From positions 1 to 48,402 of the forward strand of contig WELB01000404.1 in the NCBI GenBank assembly GCA_009602725.1: a DNA stretch of 48,402 bases, in the 5' to 3' direction. This stretch comes from Spirogloea muscicola. Taxonomy: Eukaryota > Streptophyta > Zygnematophyceae > Spirogloeales > Spirogloeaceae. This document shows, piece after piece, positions 1 through 10,310 of this stretch. A program made the translations under genes and the position numbers. Within the stretch, counting starts at the first letter, position 1; the number at the start of each line of letters is the position of its first letter. The notes beneath the pieces are model-generated. The model was not told the DNA's origin and made no database searches. It was given only the letters and a program-made list of their open reading frames with translations.

Positions 1-395
1 AGAAATCGATCGTAATCTCTTAAATGACTGATTCATTCAAATGCTTGTTTCTGATCTATGCAACTAGTGTTGTCTCTGTTGGCCTTATATTGGGAACCAC
101 TGCAGTCAGCTTGGCCAACATCACTCATCTCTTAAGTCTGTTCTTCTTACATCATATACATTGGCATTTCGTCTGACTTCACTCATCGATGTCACATGGC
201 AGTCGACTCCATATATGACGCCAGCGCCCCAGCCGCGGGCCTGGGTCGCTCCCGCTGCGTCTCTGTTCATTCTATATGATTTGGCCTCTCATAGCCACCA
301 CCTCCTTTTGAAGGGATGTCTGGGAGTGTCTTTGTTCGCTTGTTTATGTTTGTGTTTAAAACACTCAATGACGAGGACGAGGGACGATGGAGTAA

Positions 396-513
396 GGTGG
401 AAGAGGTGTTATAGGGCAAGCGCAGACTGGCATCAACAAAAGGATGGCATAGATGGTGGAAGAGGTGGAATAGGGCAAGCGCACACAGACATCAAGAAAC
501 AATGGAGGTTTCA
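396..513. repeat. 59-bp direct repeat, two units
   Basis: Two adjacent imperfect units begin with GGTGGAAGAGGTG at 396 and 455, each followed by TAGGGCAAGCGCA. No gene is supported in 1-1,300. The open frames there are short, overlap on both strands and lack recognisable motifs or splice logic. Confidence 0.7.
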
Positions 514-1317
514 AACACGCAATGTTGGAGGTGGTGACCAGCAAAGACGTCGATGAGGGAGCTAAGGAGTTGAAGATGGGCTCAGCACAAGCTCTCAAGG
601 ACTTGCACGGTGCCCTCCTTGGTAGAGAAGCTGGTAAGAGGAGTAGTAGACGAGGAGCAGAACAACTGTCATTCGACTTTCGGGCACATGGAGCTTCTGT
701 GAGTTCTGCTTCGTGCAGCCTTTGATTATTGCACTGGACAAATGCATCTTGACGAATTGACAAATTGGAAAATTGAGATGGTAGTGTGCAGCCACTGCTA
801 CCTGGGAGAGCGGTATGGCACAACTTAACCCCAGTCGACTCAATACAGAAAGTGCACATAGGCCATGTTGGCGATCCTGCCACACTCTTTGCTAGAGAGA
901 GCTATTGTGGCATCGTTTGCATGATGCCATCTGCTTTCCAGACGAGCAACTGCTACTTCAGTAAGCACTGTGCATGTTGGTCATTCGCGCACCAACACAA
1001 GCCCTTGGAAATCTGACCGCTAGCATGATTGTGTACGATATTGCATTGATCAGCAGAAGTGGACGGCAAGGCCACTAGATCCTGCTCTCTATTTTCTGGG
1101 CAATCAGTTTTTCTATTGCTGCAGTAGACCTTGCAGAGAACCGAATCACCCTGATAGAGAAAATCTCCCTCAGAAAATCCAGTGAGCACAAGGTAGCTGG
1201 AGTGTATTCAAGAGAAGAGCTTCTACTACGCAAGAGAGCAACTGCTGCTAGGCAACACTGAAATGACATGGAAGTTGCCTTCATCTGTCATCACTCATAG
1301 CTGAGCAACAAGGCAAG

Positions 1318-1665
1318 CTAGTGCAGTCTTGCTGGATAAGACTGTTGAAACAGGTATACTTGCAAGGCTAGGAACAACTCCATACGTTTCAACAGGTATA
1401 CTTGCAAGGCTAGGAACAACTCCATAAGAAGGACTGGCACATTTTTGCAATACGCGAGGATCAATCGTCTATGTAATCTCACCCCTTGCTCGGGATTTTC
1501 CAACAAGAAGTCTGGAAAGTCTGCAAGCGCGCCGTCCTTGGGCATGTTGTCCATGTAGTCAAGGAACGGCTTGCTCCGAGGTTCAAGGATGCTATCCCAT
1601 TGCTCCAAGAGATTCCGCCACCATGCGTCCTTGGAGACTGTAAGTGCGCAAGTGTCAGCCGCCAT
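1318..1665 (-). CDS. Possible exon of an unrecognised protein (or decayed copy)
   Basis: The frame encodes a compositionally protein-like stretch (WWRNLLEQWDSILEP, then PFLDYMDNMPKDG). It is preceded on the minus strand by a plausible acceptor (cttacag before TCTCCAAGGACG). The 3' part contains a 34-bp unit repeated with a 42-bp period (1351-1384 and 1393-1426), which duplicates 14 codons in frame. A diverged relative lies at 6,831-7,094 minus (FEQWNFDSVMEVIQ). I do not recognise the family. It may be a captured host exon or part of a mobile element's own ORF, because the flanking paralogous segments are repetitive. No start or complete gene structure can be defined. Confidence 0.3.
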   Translation of the reverse strand: MAADTCALTVSKDAWWRNLLEQWDSILEPRSKPFLDYMDNMPKDGALADFPDFLLENPEQGVRLHRRLILAYCKNVPVLLMELFLALQVYLLKRMELFLALQVYLFQQSYPARLH

Positions 1666-2235
1666 TCAGCGAATACACGGTGGTGTGCAAGATGAAAGGG
1701 AGAATGTCGGGAGCAGAGGGCATCTGGCATGTCGTCGCCTTCGACTCAAAGCCCGAACCTTGAGATTGCATCGTGGAGGAGACAGTGTCGAGTCGCTCGA
1801 GGGAGCGCGGCACGCAGGCGCAGCGCCACGGCGGGAGCAAAGGAAGAGCGGAGGGAGGGCGGGGGGGAAGTGGGTGAAGGGGCAGGGGGCGGGATGTGGG
1901 CTGTGGGCCGGAAGGGGTTGCGCACTGGCGGGGTCGAGGATAGCAGGGGCTGGAGGTCAGAAGGAGCGGGGGGTAGCGGGTTCAAGCCGTCACAGCCGGC
2001 GGGGCCACCGACCACTGAGAGGCTGGCTGTAGGTATCTTGCAAGGATCTTTGGAAAGGGGTGGAGGCAGACTACCAGTATCAGGGGGTGTAGCCCAGCTC
2101 CGGCCACGGGTACTGCGCCGACCCATTCCTTTCTGCCGCCCCAGCGAGTATAGCGTCCTGCACTATATCCACACGGCTTTTTCGACGGGCGGGGGGATGG
2201 CTTTTCCAGGCTTTTAGGCCCTTCGTAATTATGCC

Positions 2236-2430
2236 CCTTCGAACCCTGTCAAATCTTTTCGGGCTGGCTTATCACAGCGCTTGCCCCCATGGGGAGATCC
2301 ACTCCTTCTTTTCCAGGCAGTCATTGCTAGGCCACAGCTAATGGACGCCCTTTCGGCCCTTTGGACCTTGTGATTCTATCTGGGCTGGCTTCTCACAATC
2401 GCCGCGCCCTTTGAATGAGCCCACTTCTTC
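2236..2430 (+). repeat. GGCTG-hairpin modules, two tandem copies
   Basis: Two plus-oriented copies of the dispersed module lie here. At 2,236-2,312 the order is ccccttcgaaccctgtcaa, cgggctggc, cacagc, then ttgcccccatggggag. A more degraded copy follows at about 2,357-2,430 (ggaccttgtgattc, gggctggcttctcacaat). Confidence 0.7.
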
Positions 2431-2633
2431 GATTGCAAAAAAGGCGGCCAATGGGCCACCCTGGACAAAGTTCTGCTTTTGCTGTCAGCTGCCACGGCGA
2501 CGTCGGCCGCACAATACAGTTGCTGCATCTATGCCACGTGGTAAGCACAACCCCCCTCACTTAGCTACAGTAGTCCAACACACAATAGCTGCTGATAACA
2601 GGCCATAGATTCCAGCCCTTTTTCCCGGCACCT

Positions 2634-3122
2634 TTTGGATATTGTCCATTCTTTTCTGGGATGGCTTTGCTAGCCCCTCTGTTTTCTAGGGGCGAGCAAT
2701 TTCTTCTTTTTCTCGGCCCCACCCATCTCAGCACCACCCAGCCTCTGTGGCCATTAGCAGCAACACATGGCCACTTGGCACTTCCTGATTTAGCCTTCAG
2801 CAGAGCAGTGGCCGGTGAAGACGTGATAACGGCGCCCGCCCACGAGCCGAGCCACCGACGCGCCCACGGGCTCCTGGCCCTCCTCACTCGACGCTCCGGT
2901 CCGCGGGCAGGCTGACAAGGAGAGGGCGGTGGCCTGGGAGAGGCCAGCCCAGAAATAAGAATCCACAAAGCACGAAAGGGGATCAGGAACACGGCGGGCC
3001 CACACTCAGGAGGCGCTCGGACAGTGCCCGTTCTCCCTGCGTACCCCTCCCGTCCTCTGTTCATTCTTTTTTGGGTTGGCTTTTCCCAGTCGCTATCCTC
3101 AATCGGCGAGCCCTTTCTCAAG
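2634..3122. repeat. GGCTG-hairpin modules, three copies in mixed orientation
   Basis: Copies lie at about 2,634-2,715 (plus; ttgtccattctttt then a variant stem), 2,930-2,970 (minus; gggagaggccagcccag) and 3,055-3,120 (plus; ttcattcttttttgggttggc). All are diverged from the consensus. The sequence between them has no supported gene. Confidence 0.6.
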
Positions 3123-3852
3123 GCGCCAGAGGTGGCCAGACCAGCCCGCCACACCACGGGCTTCAAATCTGGACAGACTCCTTCTCTCGCGATAGCCGTT
3201 GATGTATCGCTAACCAGCGGAGTATGCCACGCGTCCATATGATAGCCGCGGGTAATAGGCCAGGGGAGGAAGGTGGGCAGCGAGCGCGCCTCGCTACCGC
3301 CACCTCCCGCGCTATCTCTCCCCCCGCCGCCCCTTCACCATGGGCCGCTGCCGGCAAGGGGCGGCTGCCGCCAGTGCCGCCCTCGAGCCCACTGCGGCCG
3401 CCTAGCCATCGTCACCACCTCCTTTGCCATCACCGCTGGGGCAGGCTGCTACGCGCATCGACCCCGCGCCCGCTGCCGTCGCTCCGGCCCCCGCAGCTGA
3501 TGCTGGCGCCCGGCCCAGCCATGCAACTGCCTCCGCCAGCCTTGCCGCTGCTGGCGGGCACGCTCCACGGGCCTTTGTCCCAGCATTTACGGCCACAGTG
3601 GGCCCCCACGCTTCACGGCCTCGTGTTACTGGAACTAGAGCAGCTTCAATACCCGCCGTCCCCTCAGGTCTGCGCGCTAGCTCCCACCACCCCATGCTTC
3701 AGGCCTCCTGCGCTAAGGCACTGCACATCGCACATTCAGCCTTCTTCGCCCAAGCGACCCCTGCTGTTGACTGCCTGCAAACACAGCTGGCCGTGAGAAC
3801 GTACAATCAGCCACAAGGTCTTTGCAGAGGGCCTTTGTCTTCAGCCGGTCAG

Positions 3853-3882
3853 AGGAGGTGACAGGAGGTGACAGGAGGTGAC
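3853..3882. repeat. 10-bp tandem repeat, three perfect units
   Basis: AGGAGGTGAC is repeated three times without mismatch. The paralogous position near 8,983 has a single unit (agaggaggtt), so the expansion happened after the two copies separated. Confidence 0.9.
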
Positions 3883-4059
3883 AGGGCTTCTGTGTAGCCT
3901 ACAATATCAGCCTCCGAGGATGATGCGTAAGTTGCTAATTGGCCTGGGACGACTCCAAGCCATGTGTGTTAGTTGGCCTTGGGCGACCCTCACCCTTTCA
4001 TGGTCTAGCAGTGGAGACGTATAATCTAATAGCATTGTCCGCCCTGTGGCCGTGTGTTA

Positions 4060-5069
4060 CAGAAGACGCAGCAGATTTTGTCACAATTTGCAATCACCTG
4101 GATCTATTTGAAATTCATGCTGGCATTGGTTCTTGCGAGAAAGACCAGCATTGAGAATAACGCAGAGTGTGCCTTACCCTGGGAGAATAACGGGTCTGGC
4201 CAGCAGCAGGCACATCACATGGAAGGCCAGTAGGCTTGGGCTTCGCTTCCAAGTAGCTTGTCAGAGACGGCCCCAAACACATTGAGTTTCGGTCGTGACG
4301 GCCATAGCTCTGCTAGCCTCAGCTGCACAATGAAAGTGAGTGCCTTGACAGCAAGAGCCTTACGATTGAATCAGCGACCTGCCGGGGGTTGGGGAGGCAT
4401 TGGACTCGCGTTATGCTAACGTGGTTGTGCAAGTTCACGGGAGTACAGCCCGCAAACTTGGGTGTACCACATCTGCAACATGAGGCAGGTAGAGCGGCAA
4501 ACGTCTTGCTCTTCCATCCGGCCGTATTAGAGATAACCTGCCAGAAAGGACCAGGTTGCTGCGATCAAGAGCTGTTATTAAACACATCAGCAACAATGGG
4601 CGTGCCACCACCATAGTGGCTTAGTGGCAATGAGATCCAAACCCCTTGTGAGAGTCTGTTGGTTGGGCCCATCCAACAGACCGATGGATATCTTCCCTAT
4701 GATAGCCTGCAATGCCAAACATACCGTCTTTGAGGAGGTCTTGGATGGTCGTCGCTCTCCTCCATCCGCTCAGCGGAGTATGTGCACAGCCAGCTCTGCC
4801 AAAAGCATCCTCCCCTCTCTGCACTCGCATTGCACCATGCTAATGAGACAGGGCGGAGGAAGACTGAGGAGGCCGCGAACGGCTTTCCAGAAGGACAGCT
4901 CCGTCATCCACAATGCAGCATATGTGAGAAGCACCATCAACCATTTCAGTACTACCACTAAAGATGTACCACAATCAGGCACACACGGGCAGGTCTTTCT
5001 GAGCTGCAAAAAAAAGTCGAAGGCCGCCGGGAGAGCCACTTTCTGTTCGTCCACTTTTGAGCTTGTCAC
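4060..5069 (-). mobile_element. Degenerate non-LTR element C-terminal region (RLE family), copy 1
   Basis: On the minus strand this segment shows, in broken frames, the knuckle-like stretch CECREGRMLLAELAVHILR (about 4,770-4,835) and TIQDLLKDGMFGIAGYH (about 4,685-4,735). Towards 4,200-4,280 lies a stretch equivalent to NVFGAVSDKLLGSEAQ. These correspond to the CxC...HxxxC knuckle and following helix in better copies (28.2-28.8 kb and 30.8-31.4 kb minus/plus). Stops and frameshifts show it is dead. The paralogue lies at 9.5-10.36 kb. Confidence 0.55.
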
Positions 5070-5165
5070 ATATTAACGGGCTGGCTGTTCACAGCCTGCG
5101 CCCCCCCCAAGGAGAGTCACTTTCTAGCTACTCGGATCTGCACTTGCTGACTGGAGGTTTCTATC
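5068..5165 (+). repeat. GGCTG-hairpin module followed by a non-LTR tail fragment
   Basis: Plus strand: gggctggctgttcacagcc with a C-rich right flank and an agagtcacttt right end. It is directly followed by a fragment translating as SYSDLHLLTGGF, close to the common element C-terminus SYSDLHLLTRGY. Here the module precedes the tail, whereas it usually follows it. That points to tandem or nested insertion. Confidence 0.6.
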
Positions 5166-5237
5166 GAGCGTCCATTTGATGAAGTCATGGATGGTACTGT
5201 TGTTTTATTGCGCCTTCAGACAAGAACCAGCTCTTCC

Positions 5238-5343
5238 AGTACCTCCTACCTGCCGCATTTGACACCTCTGGCTGCACTGGTCCTCGTGTTCATACGCTAC
5301 TTAAGAATATCGCAAGTCTAGGCTTTGCACGACGAGGGGTATG
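5238..5343 (+). mobile_element. Non-LTR element C-terminal fragment, diverged family
   Basis: The frame reads QYLLPAAFDTSGCTGPRVHT and then LLKNIASLGFARRG before a stop. A close relative occurs at 34,413-34,566, where it is followed by a recognisable LYMLTRGY end. It aligns in position and pattern with PLAIDTHGALGARWLELLNQLS of the main RLE family, so I read it as a second, diverged element family. Confidence 0.5.
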
Positions 5344-5439
5344 ACAATCACCTTAATTGTGAGCGCCAACCAGCGCTGTTGCAATTACGTGATTCAAATA
5401 GTTGCGGGCAAGTTCCACCAAATCTACCCAAACTATGCG

Positions 5440-5800
5440 GTCGTCAGCCTCGAGACGCACTCTACCTTTTCGAATATAAGCATTAGCTCCTTCTACTTAG
5501 TCTTTATACTGTCTAACCGTCCCACTTGGGAGGGGGCGCTTGTCGCTCCTGGAGGCGGCTTGCCCGGACCGTCGGGGTGACACGTAGGCAGAAGGAAGGC
5601 AGATCCCACGTGTGAATTGGAAACTCCTGGTGTGGACTCTCTAGCTTAACGGACACCTTCGGGCCGGCTCTGCAGCCGGCCCTCTCTCTCGGGCCCTCTC
5701 TCGGGCCCCGGGCGGGTTGACCCGCCGGGTCCACTGTGCTCCGTGCTATTGATATTCTTTCTATCAATAAGCAAGGGGGTCAGTGGGCATAAGCTCACTC
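5440..5800 (+). other. Possible solo LTR or promoter-like block with palindromes
   Basis: A compact block contains a perfect 9-bp inverted repeat with a 4-nt loop (GGGCCGGCT at 5661-5669, AGCCGGCCC at 5674-5682) and a second stem (GGCGGG 5711-5716, CCCGCC 5721-5726). A third sits in an AT-rich context (ATTGATA...TATCAAT, about 5749-5769). About 150 bp downstream is a well-placed ATG with a gag-like basic N-terminus, which is the arrangement expected of a 5' LTR and leader. No paired LTR or primer-binding site was recognised, so this is inference. Confidence 0.3.
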
Positions 5801-5920
5801 ACTACCAACTGGGGCCACCGAGCTCCTTTCAGCCACTACTCCTCGCTTGCCAGCACCCACACCACCTTCCTTGAGTTGCTGCCGGCCTGCTTCTGTCCGG
5901 AGCCTGCCGCCGTCACCGCC

Positions 5921-6256
5921 ATGGGCAAGAAGGCCTTCTTTGCCTCGGGCAAGAAGGCGAGGAAGGAGCGCAGCGCTTTTGTCAAGAGCGCCGCTTCTAC
6001 ACCGCCTGAGCCCCAAGCTTCTTCGTCACCTGAGCCCCAATTGAGTGACGGTGACACTCCGGGGAATTTGTTTAGCCCTACTAGGGCACTAACGAACACC
6101 CACTTTTCACTACGTTCCTGTGCGGGTCCAACGATTGTCCCCTTATCGTCCTTAAGCGACCTGGCATTGCCAGCTAACATGCTGTGGGTCTGCACATGGG
6201 CCCAGGTGGTTGCCTGTGTATCTTCACCTGGTGTTCATGTCCTCACGTGGTCCTGA
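5921..6256 (+). CDS. Basic, Pro/Ser-rich ORF fragment (possible gag-like start)
   Basis: The ATG at 5,921 is in a strong context (caccgccATGGGC) and opens a lysine-rich N-terminus (MGKKAFFASGKKARKERSAF), then a PPEPQ...SSPEPQ Pro/Ser stretch. Coding-like composition fades after about 6,070, although the frame runs on to 6,256. No zinc knuckle or known domain is visible. It could be the start of a retroelement gag after the putative LTR, or the first exon of a basic nuclear protein. Nothing else is supported in 6,260-6,830. Confidence 0.3.
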   Translation: MGKKAFFASGKKARKERSAFVKSAASTPPEPQASSSPEPQLSDGDTPGNLFSPTRALTNTHFSLRSCAGPTIVPLSSLSDLALPANMLWVCTWAQVVACVSSPGVHVLTWS

Positions 6257-6830
6257 CAGCACCAGATGGCGGCAGAAGCTCTGTCGCTAGCAGCTTGGTA
6301 GCAGCATACAGCTTGTCGTATTTTCCTCGTGCCAACCTTCCTTCACGAGGTGGGCTTTGGGGCAACCCCCACACAACCTGGAGGGAGGGTGGCACGGAGG
6401 AAGCACTGGAAGGTGCGGGCGGAGACCCGATTAAGGGAGCTCAAATCGGTGAAGCCAAGAGAGAGGCAGTAGTGCTGCTGCCTGCTGCCGCCCCCCGCCC
6501 CCACAGCTCGCTGCCGGCTCGCTGCGAGGGCTCTCTCGGAGGGCTAGGTGCTGACTGTGTATAGGAGGTGAAGTCGCTGCCCAACGGCTGCCCGAAACCT
6601 CCGCTAACGCGCAAGTGCTTCAATCCAAAGGGGCTTTGCTCCTTATTCCCCTATGTCCAGATTCAACCGGGACCTAACATCCTAGTTTCCTGTGTAGAGG
6701 AGCAGGTCACTATATCTTACTTGGCAGTTAGGCAAGTGGAATCAACTCCAGACTCGAAACGAGCGCTGGCGCATTGAGAACAAGCCCTTACCGCCTCACA
6801 TTTGCACATTTCGTTAATTCACATATTTGT

Positions 6831-7094
6831 TCACAAATTTTGCAAGTTCGCTTTTGTTGAGTATGTTGTCAAGCTCAATGCAGACGAGGAAAGAGATAGC
6901 TCGCTCCCGTTTTGAATCACCTCCATGACACTGTCAAAATTCCACTGCTCAAAGATCATCCTCCTGTCGTCCTTAAATCTGCAAGTGCACGCAACCGTCA
7001 GCGGGTTTGGCGTCTGAAGCCCACTGGTATGCAACTTGCAAGGACGACCACAGGGAGCAGAGGACACCTGGATGTGCTTTGCCTTCGACCTCAT
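6831..7094 (-). pseudogene. Diverged paralogue of the 1.3-1.7 kb exon-like frame
   Basis: The minus frame contains CRFKDDRRMIFEQWNFDSVM, which corresponds to LEQWDSILEP in the 1,318-1,665 frame. The flanking nucleotides also match (tccttaaatctgcaagtgcacgc with tccttggagactgtaagtgcgc). It is too diverged to be called functional. Confidence 0.3.
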
Positions 7095-7324
7095 AAGCTG
7101 GAGTCGTCAGATTGAATCTTACTAGAGTATATCGAGTCGTCCGAGGAAGCTGCGGCAGGTCGGCGCAGCGCGACGGCCTTGTGAGCGGGTCGATGGAGGA
7201 GTGAAGGTAGAGGAGGAGGGATAGTGGGCAGGCTGGGGCAAAGGGGCCGCGGGGTTGCGCAATGGCGGGGTCGAACGTGGCAAATGGGAGGTCACAGCAG
7301 GAAGTGGTGAGCTCTTCAAAGGGG

Positions 7325-7555
7325 GGGCAGGCTGTGAAAAGCCAGCCCAGAGAGATGAAGGCGCGCGGTGCGCTTGAAATGAAAGCGTGGCCAATTCAAG
7401 CCAATACATTGTTCAGACAAAAAGTAGTGCAAAGAAATGGGGGCCTTGTCGACCCGTCCAACGACCAATATTGGAGCTGCGGGAAGCAAGCGCGGCCAGA
7501 TTAACTGGTGGCTGGGAGAGGCCAGCCCAAAAGAATGGAGCGGGATGAGTGGGGC
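7325..7555 (-). repeat. GGCTG-hairpin modules, two copies, with a flank shared at 33.26-33.45 kb
   Basis: Minus-oriented modules lie at 7,325-7,365 (ggctgtgaaaagccagcccag) and 7,491-7,555 (cgcggccagattaactggtggctgggagaggccagccc). The intervening 7,360-7,440 sequence (ggtgcgcttgaaatg, tggccaattcaagcc) is a diverged copy of 33,265-33,345. The modules therefore sit within a larger repeat unit of roughly 190 bp. Confidence 0.7.
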
Positions 7556-7880
7556 AGCAACAGTGGCAGGAGGGATGGCAGGGGTGGGAATGAGGGCCAG
7601 AATTGCTGGTGAAGGCCCTGACGACCTGTCCTTCATCCACTTCTGGAGCCGCTAGAGGAGTAGGGCAGCAGCAGTGGCAGGAGGGATGGAGGAGAGGGGA
7701 AGGAGGGCCGATGAGGGCCTCGACGACCTGTCCTTCATCCACTTCTGGAGCCGCTAGAGGAGTAGGGCAGCAGCAGTGGCAGGAGGGATGGCGGAGGGGG
7801 AAAGGAGAGCCGGACAAGCCCATGAGGGCCTTGACGACCTGTCCATTATCCACTCCTGGAGCCGCTAGAGGAGTAGGGCA
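7553..7880. repeat. Minisatellite, three units of 102-111 bp
   Basis: Landmark GACGACCTGTCC recurs at 7,620, 7,722 and 7,833. Each is followed by a shared stretch (tggagccgctagaggagtagggcag), and the first two units share GCAGCAGTGGCAGGAGGGATGG. Both periods (102 and 111) are multiples of three, and one minus-strand frame stays open through all units, encoding a repeated EVDEGQVVEALIG...CHCCCPT motif. I take it as a repeat array, not a proven gene. Confidence 0.85.
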
Positions 7881-7954
7881 GAATTAGGAGGGAGAGGGCA
7901 GAGAGAATGAAACAAGGTCCAAAGGGCCAAAAACGCCAAAGCCACACAGCGATG

Positions 7955-8125
7955 CAGCAGGCGACGTCTTTCCGCCTGCTAGCTACTCAGATTTGCATCT
8001 ACTCACTAGAGGTTACTGAGCGTTCGCCTACTGCTGTCTCCGTCCTTAGCACTCCGGCTCCTTCAGACCTTGTCCATTCTTTTGGGCTGGCCTCTCCCAG
8101 CCCTCAGTTAATTTGGCCGCGATGG
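7955..8125 (+). mobile_element. 5'-truncated non-LTR element 3' end plus hairpin module
   Basis: The fragment contains the C-terminal codons (equivalent to VFPPASYSDLHLLTRGY), the stop, a short 3' UTR and a plus-oriented module (cagaccttgtccattcttttgggctggc...ggccgcg). It is nearly the same as 34,125-34,290, which retains much more coding sequence upstream. This pair shows directly that the module belongs to the element's 3' UTR. Confidence 0.75.
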
Positions 8126-9906
8126 CTTCCGATGCAGGAGACTACAGCAAACGGGAGCTTAGTAATCCTGCGTCAGCAGCCGGAGGATAGCGAGGGCGAG
8201 AGGTCACGGCGGGGCGGGCGGGGTGACGGGGCAGGGCGACCTGCGGACCGTTGAGGAGGAAACAACACGGCGCGATCTTTGTGAAAAGGCCTTAGCCCCA
8301 AACAATTGGGGGCTCGCAGAGGATAGATCACGAATATCGAGTAATGGGCAGTGGCGGGGGCGGCCCGCCACCCTTCGTCGTAGGACCACAGATTCCCACG
8401 TGGCGACCTCTATGCCACTCACTCGTGTCACCCCAGTGGGTAGATTGTCGAACAGTCGAGGGGGTCTATCTCTTGGCAAACTCTTGGCCATGGTAAGACC
8501 ACAGCGGTGCTGTGCCGAGACCACTCGGCAATGCGGCGAGCACGGCTCGCCACCTGACCTTGTAGATTTACCCCTCCCCCACCACGGCCGCCCGCCCCCC
8601 CTGCCCCGCGCCGGCGCCGCCGACGCCGTCGCCGACGCCGCCGCCGCCGCCGCCCTCCTTGGCGCTGACGCAAGCTGCCGCTGTGCCCATGGCGGCTGCG
8701 GCCAATCCGCTGCATCCGCAGCCGCTGGTGGCGCCCGCGCTCGATGGGCTCCCGGCGGAGCCTGAGCAGCTGCCGCACCCGACGGCCCCCACAGGTCTGA
8801 GCATGCTGGCTTCCAGCGCACCACACTTTCAGGCCTCCTGCGACATGGGCATGGCGCATTGCGCCATCCAGCCCTCTTCGCCCAAGCTACGCCTTCTCTT
8901 GACTGGCCTGCACACACAGCTGGCCGTGCGAGTCTGCTATCAGCAACAAAGCATGCGACAGTCCTCTGTCCTCAGCTGATCAGAGGAGGTTATGAAGATT
9001 CTAAGTTGTCTCCGTTGTCCACTTTTCAATGTCGATGCTTGCATTGCTAGCGGGCATGAGACGAACCTATTCAATCGCGTATCCAGATTGGCTTTGGATG
9101 ACCGTGAGCCTTGAAGTGATCGGCATCAGAGTAGCATTTGTCCTTCTGGCTGCGTGTTGCAGAAGACGCAGCACACCATACAACAAACAGTAACCTGGCT
9201 CCATCTGAATATCCATGGCTGGCTGTGTTGCAGGCCCTGTACGGTGGGACTTTACTTTGCGGGAGGACTATGGATATCTTGTAGAAAGCCTCGATGACCA
9301 GACACATACATCTGAGGCTTCTTATCTGTTGCAGTGCTTGGAGGCAATACTGGCTCTTGTCAAGTGCCTAGGCAAGCTGTAACAATGTACATGGCCGGAA
9401 TGTCAATGCCATTGGAAGGGAAGCTTGACGGATGCTTGAAGGGGGCTAGCCTCACGAGCAAGGCCAAACGGGAAGGTGGTTTGCTACCAGACATTGGGAG
9501 ATGCAAGCGGAGTCGTGGCGCAGTTCTGCGTGGAGCTGGCATGGGATCTTGCGAAGAAGACCGGAATTGAAGGCGACCTTTGTGAGGCTCCTGTTAGTAG
9601 GAGACTTCACTGCTCGTAGGACCCGGCTAGAGTCGCCTAGTACGCCAAGTTGTGCCTTAACCTTTGCAGTGAACGGTCTGGCGAACAGCACGCACAATGG
9701 AAGGCCAGTCTGCGTAGGCTTTGCTTCCAAGTCCCTTGTCAAAGATTGCCCCAAACACAAATAAATTGGTCGTGACAGCCGTAGTGTTGCACAACTCAGC
9801 TGGACGGAGAAAGCGAGTGCCTTGACTGCAGAAGCCTTGTGACTGGACGGGTGGCAGTGCGGTTAGTCCAAGAATGGAGTCCCATCTCTTATATTTTTGT
9901 GATGGT

Positions 9907-10310
9907 TCACGGGAGTACAGCACGCCAAACTTGGGTGTACCAGTATTGCACCTGCAACATGTGGCAGGCAGAGTTGCGAATCATCTTGCTCTTCCTTACG
10001 GCCATTTTTTGGAATTTCAACCTGCTGGGAGGGGAGCAGGTTGCTGCTGTCAAGAGCTCTTCTGTGACCACATCAGCAATGATGGGCGGGCCACCACCAG
10101 GTGTGATGGCAACCGGGTTGACACCGCTTGTATGAGTCTGTTGGATGGGCATGATGGACGTGTCCCCCATGGTAGCCTGCAGTGCCAGATATACCATCTC
10201 TGAGGAGGTCGTGGGTGGTTGTTGCTCCCCTTAATCCCTCGGCAAAGTATGTGCACAGCCATCTCCGCCAAAGTCATCCACCACTCTCCGTACTTGCACT
10301 GCGCCATGCT
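9907..10310 (-). pseudogene. RLE-like domain remnant of the non-LTR element
   Basis: The minus frame reads IMPIQQTHTSGVNPVAITPG and then GGPPIIADVVTEELLTA. This matches IMPIQLGADGQPHTRRADLV and PGGGPRVIADVVTTD in the 36.5-36.9 kb copy. The upstream minus frame has TLAEMAVHIL, equivalent to ELAAHVLRC. The catalytic-region ADLV is altered, consistent with decay. A diverged nucleotide copy lies at 4.4-4.83 kb. Confidence 0.6.

Larger units (their letters stand above)
1400..5075. repeat. Paralogous segment copy 1 (partner about 6.85-10.35 kb)
   Basis: Blocks of recognisable similarity occur in the same order and orientation in both segments. They are 1,620-1,860 with 6,970-7,210, 3,690-3,855 with 8,835-8,990, 4,090-4,370 with 9,540-9,840, and 4,430-4,610 with 9,900-10,105. 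Identity is patchy with many indels. The two are therefore either old copies of one large element or an ancient direct duplication. Within this copy, 1,790-2,130 and 3,270-3,750 are GC-rich and low in complexity, and I support no intact gene in it. Confidence 0.6.

Noticed and set aside
8204-8917. 237-residue minus-strand open frame
   Set aside because: It is GC-rich and alanine/arginine-rich, with an equally open frame on the plus strand. No motif is seen and it lies in the repeated segment.
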